Shown: positions 26,573-33,654, counted from the first letter of the stretch. The stretch: DNA of 44,987 nt from Acidimicrobiia bacterium UBA5794 (GCA_002418265.1 DIDS01000002.1:1-44987); one strand, 5' to 3'. Numbers and translations: made by a program. The notes: a model not told the origin generated them from the sequence alone.

Positions 26573-27058
26573 ATGAACACTGTGGTCTTCGTACTCGTCA
26601 CCTTCCTCCACAACCTGTTCACCGCGATTTGGATAGGAGGCTTGATGGTGGCGGCGTTGAGCTTTCTGCCTGCGTTGAAGGAGACACTGGACGAGGCCCC
26701 AAAGATCCAACGTGTCATGACGGCCTTCCAGAGGCGTCAGAGCCTTTGGGTGTACATCAGCATTGTCGGGCTGATCGTGACCGGTGTGCTGATGACCAAT
26801 CGGAGTCCAAAGTTCGACGGGTTCTTCGCGTTCAGCAACGGATACTCGGTGGCGCTTTCGATCAAGCATGTCTTGGTGCTCATCATGGTCGCCATCGCCC
26901 TGTTCCGAACGATCGGTCTCACGCGCACTCGACTTGCTGCCGCAAAAAGGGAACGTGTGAGCCTCCAGCTCTTGCTGGCCAATGCCTCGCTGGGAGTGTT
27001 GGTGCTCTTGACGACCGCAATCGTGACATCATTCGCCAGACCGCTGGCAGGAGGTTGA
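26573..27058 (+). CDS. Four-helix membrane protein, CopD-like
   Basis: A 161-residue integral membrane protein with about four hydrophobic helices (residues 5-30, 55-75, 90-112, 130-155). The first helix carries HNLFTAIWIGGLM, resembling CopD/DUF2269-like proteins in which histidines and the WxGG motif occur in membrane domains of copper or haem-related transport. Function not assignable. The gene lies on the + strand inside an otherwise leftward tRNA array, between tRNA-Leu(CAA) and the tRNA-His repeats, and ends 4 nt before the repeats begin. A weak GAGG lies close to the ATG. Confidence 0.65.
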   Translation: MNTVVFVLVTFLHNLFTAIWIGGLMVAALSFLPALKETLDEAPKIQRVMTAFQRRQSLWVYISIVGLIVTGVLMTNRSPKFDGFFAFSNGYSVALSIKHVLVLIMVAIALFRTIGLTRTRLAAAKRERVSLQLLLANASLGVLVLLTTAIVTSFARPLAGG

Positions 27059-27061
27059 TCC

Positions 27062-27386
27062 TTGGTGATTCTCGAGGTGAGACAAGATTGGGGTGGCCGG
27101 CGAGGATCGAACTTAGAATCTCGACCCAACCCCACCCGTAGCCGTGTCTCCCACATTGCAATGAGTCGTGAGAGCACCGAAACGGGTAGACCCGTCCCGT
27201 GGCTGACAAGTCGGTGGTTCTCAAGGTGAGACAAGGTTGGGGTGGCCGGCGGGGATCGAACCTAAAGTCTCGACCCAACCCACCCGTCCGTGTCTCCCCA
27301 CATCGCAATGAGTCGTGACAGCACCGAAACGGGTACACCCGTCCTTAGCTGGCACGTCGGTGATTCTTGAGGCGAGACAAGATTGG
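27062..27386 (-). repeat. Two tandem ~148-bp units downstream of tRNA-His, each ending in a tRNA-His 3' end
   Basis: Reading leftward from tRNA-His, two units (spacings 146 and 149 nt) each end in a copy of the tRNA T-loop, 3' T-stem, acceptor and encoded CCA, near 27240-27264 and 27091-27115. Between these ends lie ~125 nt of shared sequence, including TCACGACTCATT followed by GCRATG, and GGGTCGAGA-x-T-x-TA immediately before the tRNA-like end. The outermost 3' end has CTCGC in the T-stem, restoring the A52-T62 pair that is A.C in the present gene. No ORF of note is on either strand apart from short MSRES-/MSRDS- frames on the + strand. Confidence 0.85.
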
Positions 27387-27460
27387 GGTGACCGGCGGGG
27401 ATCGAACTCGCGACCTCCTGGACCACAACCAGGCGCTCTACCAACTGAGCTACCGCCACC
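27384..27460 (-). tRNA. tRNA-His(GTG)
   Basis: Anticodon arm CCTGG-TTGTGGT-CCAGG, with G-1 opposite C73 as required for His and CCA encoded. Two mismatches occur: A52.C62 in the T-stem and G6.G67 in the acceptor. The A52.C62 mismatch is explained if the 3' end was replaced by the neighbouring repeat unit. Confidence 0.92.
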
Positions 27461-27517
27461 ATGAGGACCTCGTAGACACGAGGCCAGTGCGTCCGACAGG
27501 ACTGTGTCGTCGGAGCG

Positions 27518-27601
27518 TGCGCGGGAGAGGAGTTGAACCTCCACGACCTTGTGGTCACCAGCCCCTCAAGCTGGCGCGTCTACCAATTTCGCCACCCGCG
27601 C
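27518..27601 (-). tRNA. tRNA-Leu(GAG)
   Basis: 84 nt, acceptor GCGCGGG/CCCGCGC, anticodon arm CCAGC-TTGAGGG-GCTGG (anticodon GAG), long variable arm, discriminator A. Confidence 0.93.
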
Positions 27602-27624
27602 TGGGTGAATTGATGTAACCATCG

Positions 27625-27695
27625 CACGCGCTGAAGGAATCGAACCCCCATTGCCGGGTTTGGAAGCCGGTGTCTTACCGTTAGACGAAGCGCGC
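27625..27695 (-). tRNA. tRNA-Gly(TCC)
   Basis: 71 nt, acceptor GCGCGCT/AGCGCGT with a G1.U72 wobble, anticodon arm CCGGC-TTCCAAA-CCCGG (one pair a mismatch, C31.A39 if drawn canonically), anticodon TCC. CCA not encoded. Confidence 0.88.
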
Positions 27696-27700
27696 ACACG

Positions 27701-27720
27701 GACCCGGTCGGAACCGGGTC
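27701..27720 (-). other. Perfect 7-bp hairpin between rnpB and tRNA-Gly
   Basis: GACCCGG-TCGGAA-CCGGGTC forms a 7-bp stem with a 6-nt loop. It is not followed by a T-run on the transcribed strand, so it is more likely a processing or spacer structure than an intrinsic terminator. Confidence 0.5.
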
Positions 27721-27726
27721 GTTGTT

Positions 27727-27974
27727 GCAATCAAAGTTCTGTAGCCGGGATTCTGTCGAGGGCCAACATCTATCTCACCGGGATTCCAACCCGATGGCCT
27801 TGCAAAGGCTGCCTGCTACCCGCCGCTGAGCGCTGCTCACCCGCTACGGCTGCTTGCAGTTGCACCCTGGGTAGTGAAAACGACTCCCAAAGGAGTCTCC
27901 TACCGTAAGCAGTGGTGTCCCGAGCTTCCTCAAGGGATACGAATCCCCTGCGTCGGCCTTTCCACTTTGTTTGC
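27727..27974 (-). ncRNA. rnpB: Compact RNase P RNA
   Basis: RNA subunit of RNase P, the ribozyme that matures tRNA 5' ends. Core elements fit in order: P1 CAAAGT (27969-27964) with ACTTTG (27737-27732); P2 GGCCGAC with GTTGGCC; P3 hairpin AGGGGAT-TCGT-ATCCCTT; CR-I GAGGAAGCTCGGGAC; a GGGTGCAAC segment; GCAAGGCC; then AGATAGATG and CR-V GACAGAATCCCGGCTAC. P4 pairs CGGGA with TCCCG, a compensated variant of the usual CCGGG/CCCGG. At about 248 nt it is far shorter than the typical 350-420 nt of bacterial rnpB: the specificity domain and P15-P18 region are reduced. Its 5' end begins 1-2 nt after tRNA-Asn, so the ends are probably released by tRNA processing. Confidence 0.82.
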
Positions 27975-27975
27975 G

Positions 27976-28049
27976 CTCCGAGGGCTGGATTCGAACCAGC
28001 GCAACACGGGTTAACAGCCCGTTGCTCTGCCAAGCTGAGCTACCTCGGA
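27976..28049 (-). tRNA. tRNA-Asn(GTT)
   Basis: 74 nt, acceptor TCCGAGG/CCTCGGA, anticodon loop TGTTAAC (GTT), T-stem GCTGG/CCAGC, discriminator G. The 3' end abuts rnpB, so both must be cut from one precursor. Confidence 0.94.
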
Positions 28050-28072
28050 AAGAAGTTCACCCGATCCGCGTG

Positions 28073-28378
28073 GTGGCCCCACAAGGACTCGAACCCAAAA
28101 GTATCGACCCCATTGCAGGTCCAGATGTAGGACGGTGCATCGAAATGAGTCGTGAAAGCCAACAGGATCCCCACCCGGACCCCTCCACCGTGCAATCGGT
28201 GGGTCGATGGCACAGCCTCGCGTAAGTAGCCCCACAGGGACTCGAACCCAAAAGTATCGACCCCATTGCAGGTCCAGATGTAGGACGGTGCATCGAAATG
28301 AGTCGTGAAAGCCAACAGGATCCCCACCCGGACCCCTCCACCGTGCAATCGGTGGGTCGATGGCACAGCCTCGCGTAA
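28073..28378 (-). repeat. Two identical 153-bp units downstream of tRNA-Glu, each ending in a tRNA-Glu 3' end
   Basis: Units 28073-28225 and 28226-28378 repeat with exact 153-nt spacing and near-identical sequence. On the leftward strand each runs from just after a tRNA-Glu 3' end to the next copy of GGTTCGAGTCC plus acceptor. They share with the tRNA-His units the block TCACGACTCATT then TCGATG, and GGGTCGATACTTT directly before the tRNA-like end. The inner copies end TGGGGCTACTT; the outermost ends TGGGGCCACCA, a better partner for the tRNA 5' acceptor GGCCCCA and with CCA encoded. Confidence 0.93.
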
Positions 28379-28379
28379 G

Positions 28380-28450
28380 TAGCCCCACAGGGACTCGAAC
28401 CCTGTTCGCGAGAGTGAAAATCTCGCATCCTACCCATGGACGATGGGGCC
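28380..28450 (-). tRNA. tRNA-Glu(TTC)
   Basis: 71 nt, acceptor GGCCCCA/TGGGGCT with a G1.U72 wobble, anticodon arm CGAGA-TTTTCAC-TCTCG (TTC), T-stem CAGGG/CCCTG. No CCA; the 3' end continues into the repeat unit. Confidence 0.92.
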
Positions 28451-28476
28451 ATTGTTTGGTTGTGACGCTGGAGTCG

Positions 28477-28549
28477 TGTACCCGGAGGGATTTGAACCCC
28501 CGGCACCCGGTTCCGAAGACCGGTGCTCTATCCGCTGAGCTACGGGTAC
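28477..28549 (-). tRNA. tRNA-Arg(TCG)
   Basis: 73 nt, acceptor GTACCCG/CGGGTAC, anticodon arm CCGGT-CTTCGGA-ACCGG (anticodon TCG), discriminator A. CCA not encoded. Confidence 0.93.
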
Positions 28550-28604
28550 GAGTCGAGGCTGTGAAGGCGACGATTGGACTTGATCGAGTTCACGCTCGCC
28601 AGGG

Positions 28605-28691
28605 TGGTGCACGAGGAGGGAATCGAACCCCCACGGGCTTTCGCCCACCAGATCCTAAATCTGGCGCGTCTACCTATTTCGCCACTCGTGC
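28605..28691 (-). tRNA. tRNA-Leu(TAG)
   Basis: Acceptor GCACGAG/CTCGTGC, anticodon arm CCAGA-TTTAGGA-TCTGG (TAG), long variable arm, discriminator A and encoded CCA. Confidence 0.94.
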
Positions 28692-28728
28692 ACAAAGAAG
28701 ACGTGTCAGGATGACCGCCTGTCTTCAG

Positions 28729-28803
28729 TAGACCCGGAGGGATTCGAACTCTCGACAACGCCTTCATGAGAGGCGGGCTCTAACCAGGCTGAGCTACGGG
28801 TCT
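28729..28803 (-). tRNA. tRNA with CAT anticodon and G37 (Met elongator or Ile2)
   Basis: 75 nt, acceptor AGACCCG/CGGGTCT, anticodon arm CGCCT-CTCATGA-AGGCG. The A1-U72 pair excludes an initiator. Position 37 is G where Met and Ile tRNAs normally have A, and 52-62 is an A.C mismatch. Elongator Met and lysidine-type Ile2 cannot be told apart by eye. Confidence 0.85.
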
Positions 28804-28845
28804 GCGGTTGGCTGCGGTTGTGCACCCCAGCTTTGGGTGAAAGGG

Positions 28846-28920
28846 TGGACACTGACAGATTTGAACTGCCGACCCTCCGGGTGTTGACCGGATGCTCTTG
28901 CCAGACTGAGCTAAGCGTCC
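28846..28920 (-). tRNA. Val-like tRNA with anticodon AAC and C33
   Basis: 75 nt with good stems: acceptor GGACGCT/AGTGTCC, anticodon stem TCCGG/CCGGA, T-stem GGCAG/CTGTC. The loop TCAACAC puts AAC at 34-36 followed by A37 C38, as in Val tRNAs, but C at the normally invariant T33. Replacing TCAA by its reverse complement TTGA would give an ordinary Val(GAC) loop. Confidence 0.75.
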
Positions 28921-28999
28921 AAAGACGGGATCCGAGAACCATCTGGTCTCCGGCTTTCTTGACCGACACTCTCGGTTTCTCGGATATCTCTCCCGGGCG

Positions 29000-29075
29000 T
29001 GGACGCGGCAAGATTCGAACTTGCGCACTTCGGCTTAAAAGGCCGCTGCTCTCATCCAGACTGAGCTACGCGTCC
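29000..29075 (-). tRNA. tRNA-Lys(TTT)
   Basis: Acceptor GGACGCG/CGCGTCC, anticodon arm GCGGC-CTTTTAA-GCCGA (TTT; the 27-43 pair is G.A), T-stem GCAAG/CTTGC. Its 5' end lies 1 nt after the CCA of tRNA-Thr. Confidence 0.92.
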
Positions 29076-29076
29076 G

Positions 29077-29152
29077 TGGAGCTGGTTGTCGGGATCGAAC
29101 CGACCACCTCCTGTTTACAAGACAGGTGCTCTACCAAATGAGCTAAACCAGC
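29077..29152 (-). tRNA. tRNA-Thr(TGT)
   Basis: Acceptor GCTGGTT/AACCAGC, anticodon arm CCTGT-CTTGTAA-ACAGG (TGT), T-stem GTCGG/CCGAC, discriminator T and encoded CCA. Confidence 0.94.
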
Positions 29153-29184
29153 AGGAGTGCCCGCAGGAGGTGGCATGTCCCGGG

Positions 29185-29256
29185 CTCCCAGGCAAGGATT
29201 CGAACCTCGACTACTTGGTCCAGAGCCAAGCGTGCTACCGATTGCACCACCCGGGA
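29185..29256 (-). tRNA. tRNA-Gln(CTG)
   Basis: 72 nt, acceptor TCCCGGG/CCTGGGA, anticodon arm CTTGG-CTCTGGA-CCAAG (CTG), discriminator G. Confidence 0.93.
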
Positions 29257-29290
29257 ATGTGGTGAGTCCACCCAAGGGATGTCCAGCTCG

Positions 29291-29363
29291 TGGAGCCTGC
29301 CGGACTCGAACCGGCCATCTCCTGCTTGCAAAGCAGGCGTTCTTCCTGATGAACCAAGGCCCC
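29291..29363 (-). tRNA. tRNA-Ala(TGC)
   Basis: 73 nt, acceptor GGGGCCT/AGGCTCC including the G3.U70 identity pair, anticodon arm CCTGC-TTTGCAA-GCAGG (TGC), discriminator A. It is the most upstream tRNA of the leftward array. Confidence 0.94.
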
Positions 29364-29410
29364 TTATCGGCGACAGGGACTGTCGCCAGGAACCGGATCC
29401 CCATGGGTAT

Positions 29411-29456
29411 CACTCTTTGACGGTGTCACTCTTTGACGGTGTCACTCTTTGATCGG
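29411..29456. repeat. 16-bp tandem repeat, about 2.8 copies
   Basis: CACTCTTTGACGGTGT repeats at 29411 and 29427, with a third, diverging copy at 29443. It lies upstream of tRNA-Ala on the leftward strand, in the probable promoter region of the tRNA array. No regulator is known to me for it. Confidence 0.8.
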
Positions 29457-29514
29457 CGATGGCGGCCGCCGATACCCGCCATACGGCGTGGCAGGATTTG
29501 AGGAAAGTCTCGCT

Positions 29515-29736
29515 ATGGAGTTGTCAAAGAATGAAGAAGTGGCTGTGAAAGTGGGCATGGTCATCTTTGGTCTGTTCCTCTTGTGGGCGAAGATCCCTCT
29601 GGCTTCACGGGTTCCAGTTGTACCCACGACCTCAGTCGCACTCGCGCTCAAGCCCGTGGCTGGGAGCCTGTCGAATACCCATCGAGTCCGCGAATCATTC
29701 TTCGCAGCTCTGACGGATCGTCCACCCACTTGGTAA
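29515..29736 (+). CDS. Small single-span membrane protein, unknown
   Basis: A 73-residue frame beginning MELSKNEEVAVKVGMVIFGLFLLWAK with one hydrophobic segment (about residues 14-26) flanked by charged residues. AGGAAAG lies 7 nt upstream of the ATG, supporting this start over 29449. The C-terminal half is not conserved-looking and may extend past a true end. No family recognised. Confidence 0.35.
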   Translation: MELSKNEEVAVKVGMVIFGLFLLWAKIPLASRVPVVPTTSVALALKPVAGSLSNTHRVRESFFAALTDRPPTW

Positions 29737-29944
29737 AACCCCTGGTGAAAGACCCCTATTCCCGGTCGGAAGCATCCGCTCAGGCGTACCAGGACTCCTG
29801 TCCGAGCGCTCGATTCGGCAAGCCTCTGGAGCCAAGGACGGGGCCGGGACCGCAGAACATTAGGCTTGACGGGAGATCGGTAAAGACGATCCGCATGCGT
29901 GTATTTGCAACGTCCGCGTGGTCTGTCCAATTGGAGGATGAGTC

Positions 29945-30409
29945 GTGAACCCAGCCGCTGCGGAGGCCGCCTTTGCTCAGAATCGAGCCGATCGGGGGGC
30001 ATCCTACGAGGCCCTCACCGTGATCGAGGACGCGCTCGGGGCTCCTCTCCCAGGACGCGAGGCTGCATGGCTTGAGTCGGTCATCGAGGCTTTGGATGTG
30101 CTCATCGCAGCCCTCACCGAACAAGCCAGACACAATCGGGAACCCGGTTCGCTCCTGTCACAGATTGCGATCGACCATCCAAGACTCATCGTCCGGATCG
30201 AGGAGCTCGAAGATGAACTCGATGAGCTGTGTGTCGCCGAGCAGGCCTTGCGCAATCAGATCACCGAAGACGGGACGCTGGCCAACAGTGACTTGCTTGA
30301 GATTCGGACCCGCCTTGCCGAACTCGACACGCAGTACCGCCTCCACCGGGCTCGGGAAACGGATCTCATCTACGAAGCGACCACCGTCGACATCGGTGGG
30401 AAAGGGTGA
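29945..30409 (+). CDS. Unknown helical/coiled-coil protein
   Basis: A 154-residue acidic protein, almost entirely helical by composition, with a coiled-coil-like centre (RIEELEDELDELCVAEQALR, residues 84-103). GGAGG lies 8 nt before the GTG start at 29945. No family recognised. It converges on the hydrolase gene, with 37 nt between the two stops. Confidence 0.65.
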   Translation: MNPAAAEAAFAQNRADRGASYEALTVIEDALGAPLPGREAAWLESVIEALDVLIAALTEQARHNREPGSLLSQIAIDHPRLIVRIEELEDELDELCVAEQALRNQITEDGTLANSDLLEIRTRLAELDTQYRLHRARETDLIYEATTVDIGGKG

Positions 30410-30446
30410 CCTGCACCCGCCCCAACGACCCGTCAGCGGCGACCAA

Positions 30447-32471
30447 CTACTGCACGTCGGCGGGAGCGTCCCCAGGCGTGATCTTCACATCGGGTCTATC
30501 GACGTCCATCGGCGTCCGATCTCGAAGGTAGACACCGGGCAGGGCACGCTTCTTTCGCTTCGTCCGCGTCGGCGTTTCTCCGTCGTCTTTCCCCACCGCC
30601 TTGGCGTTCTTGATCCGCTCGCCTCGCTCAAGCTCAAGCTGACGCAGGGTGTCGACCACCTTGTCCATCTGCTCGTCGGTCACTTCGTCGAGCTGGTAGG
30701 CGGCCTGGACGAACTGTGCCGTATCGTCCCGATAGTCGTGGCCGTAGCTCTTGAATTGGCCTGGCACCACTCGCATGGCGTTCATGGCGTCGATCAGAAT
30801 CTGGACGAACGTGATCAGTGGAACCCAATGCATGTCCTCGGGAACGTTGCGACCCCGTTCGGCACCGTCGAGCCATGGGGGACGCTTCACTGCCCACCGA
30901 AACGAAATCTGGGCAATCGGATCATTGTCGTGGTCAACGATCACGGCGCGCAGCGCCTTGCGTTCCTCCTGTGATAGCTTCTCGTACTGCTCGAAGTGGT
31001 CAAACGCCGCAACCGTGCCCGGCGGGACGAGGTCGCTTGACCCTTGCCTCATCCCGGTCTTTGACCACTTGGCGAGGCCGACGAGACCGAACCACAAGGC
31101 GCGGTCGATTCCGTAGTGATCGAACCCTGCAATCCCTTGATCCATGACGACGTCAGAGGACGACCACGAACCGAGACTCTCGCCGAACACCAACACCTTC
31201 GGGCGTTTGTCCTCTGGTACCGAGCGGAGCCGCTGATTGACACCCCACAGCAGACCTCGGAACTGGGATCTTCCCAGATGCACCTTCTGAACTTCAAGGA
31301 ACGACGGCCCCCGTCCGTACTGGATGCACGCCGTCGCGATGTCGCCGCGTGCGAAGATCTCGGCGGATTCGATCATCGTCTGGTCGACCCAACCGGTCCC
31401 GGTGGGTGAAACGAGCAGCAGGTACTTTCGGTCGAACGCTCCGAGGCGCTCCAACTCGTCGAGCATGATCTCGGAACGCCCCGACGGATAGAGCGGATCG
31501 CTGTTGACGCCAACGAACGCACGGATCGGGTGAGCTACGGCCTTCTCCCCCAGCGTCGATTCGATGAGGTCGGGTGTCACCACATCGGTGAGGAACCGAC
31601 GGCCCTGGAGCCCAACCTCGTAGAACGACGAGATGCTCTTTGGTCCACCGGAGACGAATTCGCTCTCGGGTGGCTTCGAATATGCCGGTTCGATCTTCTC
31701 GTTCGATCGGGCGATCAGGGCAACAACTGATGTGTAGAGGGTGACGGCGCCACCGGCCCAGATCGCGTTGTTGATCATTCGCCCCGCCAGAGCGGTGGTG
31801 GGGCTCGGCCCGAAGTACCTCGACATTTCGCGACGAGACGCCAAGAAGCCGTGGCCGATGGCTCGGCCAGCGATGGCCACGCCGAGACCAATACCAAACG
31901 ACGCACCAAGCGTCGCCGGCTTGTCTTCCTCAGTCCAGGGTTTGATCACCGACTCTCGATACTTGAGGAGATCCCGTGAGTACACCATCGCCGCAGCGAA
32001 ACCGGCAGTACCCACAATGATGGGGCGCAACGGTGACTTGGGAGGGAAGCGCTCCTTGGCGGCAATGCTCGTTTGATAGATCATGCCACCAATGGCTCCC
32101 GCGGCAGCCAACCGACCGGCACTCCGCACCGATGCCTTGACGGTTCGTTCATCGTCGTCCTCTGGAATCTGGCCCACCGCGAGCCCAGCAGCAGCGACGG
32201 CGGCCCGAGCACCAATCCGCACCGCGAAAGGAGCAGTGTTGGGAGCAAAACGTCGAATCGAAGCGTCAACCGCGCTCGCCACAAGATCGGCGGCAAGAAC
32301 CGACAATCCGCCGGCCATCCCCTGGTGCATGGCTGCGCGGGGCATCAACGACGGCCCAAACGATGCCAATAGCGCTCGCGTCTTCAGCGGGGCCGATGGG
32401 CTGTTCATGATCGGATTGAATCGATTGGCTGCCCACAGGGCGGACTCCCCGACGACCTCACGAGCGTTCAT
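30447..32471 (-). CDS. Membrane-anchored alpha/beta hydrolase (Abhydrolase_9-like)
   Basis: A 674-residue two-domain protein. The N-terminal ~270 residues contain several alanine/glycine-rich hydrophobic stretches, probably 4-6 membrane helices. The C-terminal half is a hydrolase domain with the nucleophile elbow VFGESLGSW (about residue 430). Candidate acid and His residues lie in VDHDNDPI and in MHWVPL. This matches actinobacterial alpha/beta-hydrolase family 9 proteins of unknown substrate. The ATG at 32471 (MNAREVVGES) is chosen: AAGGA lies 7-8 nt upstream, while the frame upstream to 32564 has a cysteine-rich, unlikely N terminus. The lysine/arginine-rich tail (RTKRKKRALP) near the end is probably cytoplasmic. 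Confidence 0.75.
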   Translation of the reverse strand: MNAREVVGESALWAANRFNPIMNSPSAPLKTRALLASFGPSLMPRAAMHQGMAGGLSVLAADLVASAVDASIRRFAPNTAPFAVRIGARAAVAAAGLAVGQIPEDDDERTVKASVRSAGRLAAAGAIGGMIYQTSIAAKERFPPKSPLRPIIVGTAGFAAAMVYSRDLLKYRESVIKPWTEEDKPATLGASFGIGLGVAIAGRAIGHGFLASRREMSRYFGPSPTTALAGRMINNAIWAGGAVTLYTSVVALIARSNEKIEPAYSKPPESEFVSGGPKSISSFYEVGLQGRRFLTDVVTPDLIESTLGEKAVAHPIRAFVGVNSDPLYPSGRSEIMLDELERLGAFDRKYLLLVSPTGTGWVDQTMIESAEIFARGDIATACIQYGRGPSFLEVQKVHLGRSQFRGLLWGVNQRLRSVPEDKRPKVLVFGESLGSWSSSDVVMDQGIAGFDHYGIDRALWFGLVGLAKWSKTGMRQGSSDLVPPGTVAAFDHFEQYEKLSQEERKALRAVIVDHDNDPIAQISFRWAVKRPPWLDGAERGRNVPEDMHWVPLITFVQILIDAMNAMRVVPGQFKSYGHDYRDDTAQFVQAAYQLDEVTDEQMDKVVDTLRQLELERGERIKNAKAVGKDDGETPTRTKRKKRALPGVYLRDRTPMDVDRPDVKITPGDAPADVQ

Positions 32472-32791
32472 GAATAGATCCTTCGCGTATATGCCAGTCC
32501 AGTTACAACCGTCGTCACATGATTCCCCTTCTGTAGGACCACAATACGCGTCTGCCCCCACCAATGAAGCGACGATTCTAAACCGCTGGGCTCGGTCCCA
32601 GCGAACGAGTTACACAGCGCCGTGCTCGGGTGCATGGAGTTGTGCAAACAGGTGCCTCCTTTCGGATCACCAGCTCGTGGTGGGCATGAATGTCATCGAC
32701 ATCCGCGCTTGCACCGATTGACATTCGTTCGCGGTGGCAACTAAATTCCACCGTCTTTCACAATCTGGCTGTTGCTCAAGGCGGGCAAGGA
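32472..32791. other. Divergent intergenic region
   Basis: 320 nt between the leftward hydrolase and the rightward DUF4386 gene. Both reading frames extend into it, but ribosome sites favour the inner starts. It should hold two divergent promoters; none is clear by eye. Confidence 0.4.
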
Positions 32792-33508
32792 ATGATCTCC
32801 ACAAGACGGACAGCAGTGCTTGTGGGACTGCTGTTTCTCATCGCGACTGCCACCTTCCTCATCGCGGACGCACTCATCGTCGGCGTCTTGGACGGCACCA
32901 ACTACTTGGTCGACGCCCCCGCCAACGCCACAGCCCTCACCACCGGCGCGCTGCTCGCCTTTGTCGACGGGCTTGCGATCGTGGGTATCGCCGTCCTCCT
33001 GTATCCCTTGCTGAAAGACCACAGTGAACCGCTCGCACATGGGTACGTCGGGCTCAGAGTCGCCGAGCTCGCAGCGATCCTCATCTACCTGGCGACTCCA
33101 CTCCTCGTCGTCACCGTTGGTGACGGATTGGCCGACGGCACCGTTGATCAATCGGCATCCCAACATCTGAGCTCGTTGTTTCAAGCGCAACACGATGTGG
33201 CCATTGTGATGGTGTATCTGTTCACCAGCGTGGCCGGATTGATCCTCGCGTATCTCCTGTATCGGACAAGGCTGATCCCACGATGGATCGCCATTCTCGG
33301 CGTCGTCGGCTATCCCGTGTTGTTGATCGGAACCGTGCTCGACATGTTCGACGTGATCGACGTGACGCAGGGCGCAGGCTTGCTTGCTGTGATCCCAGGT
33401 GGCCTTTTCGAGCTCATCCTCCCCATATGGCTCCTCGCCAAAGGGTTCACCACACCCGACCAGGACACCGCACCCACCAGCGTCAATCCGACTGGTCGGA
33501 CCCTTTGA
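32792..33508 (+). CDS. DUF4386 family membrane protein
   Basis: A 238-residue polytopic membrane protein with about six hydrophobic helices, starting MISTRRTAVLVGLLFLIATATFL. The pattern of an N-terminal helix, a short loop with NATALTTGALL, a QHDVAIVMVYLF segment and a closing GGLFELILPIWLLAKGF matches the DUF4386 family, function unknown. The ATG at 32792 is preferred to 32690 because the extra N-terminal residues are polar and unlike the family. Confidence 0.72.
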   Translation: MISTRRTAVLVGLLFLIATATFLIADALIVGVLDGTNYLVDAPANATALTTGALLAFVDGLAIVGIAVLLYPLLKDHSEPLAHGYVGLRVAELAAILIYLATPLLVVTVGDGLADGTVDQSASQHLSSLFQAQHDVAIVMVYLFTSVAGLILAYLLYRTRLIPRWIAILGVVGYPVLLIGTVLDMFDVIDVTQGAGLLAVIPGGLFELILPIWLLAKGFTTPDQDTAPTSVNPTGRTL

Positions 33509-33654
33509 GAACCCTCTCTCGAGCGACGCGCGGTTGACACCCGCCGAGGAGTGGTGGGGTACCAACATGGTCGCACCGTGGGGCGGTAGGGGATTTCTCC
33601 CTCAACCAAGCCGGTAGGTTGCGAGTGCTGCACTCCAACCGAAAGCGGACCACC

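Noticed and set aside
26201..26869. 222-codon leftward ORF across the tRNA-Leu genes
   Set aside because: It runs through two tRNA genes and overlaps the membrane protein gene on the other strand; composition is not protein-like.
27701..27720. Rho-independent terminator downstream of rnpB
   Set aside because: Stem is good but no T-run follows in the direction of transcription, and tRNA-Gly lies just beyond.
27727..27974. tmRNA (ssrA) as an alternative for the structured RNA
   Set aside because: No tRNA-Ala-like ends or tag-coding frame; P1-P4 pairings and CR-I/CR-V fit RNase P RNA.
28073..28378. CRISPR-like array because of exact 153-bp repeats
   Set aside because: Only two units, no short repeat/spacer alternation, no cas genes, and unit ends coincide with tRNA 3' ends.
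28057..28506. Leftward ORFs with internally repeated peptides over the tRNA-Glu region
   Set aside because: The peptide repeats only reflect the 153-bp DNA units and the frames cross tRNA genes.
29442..30002. 186-codon leftward ORF opposite the small membrane protein
   Set aside because: Proline/arginine-rich shadow frame with no ribosome site, overlapping better candidates on the + strand.
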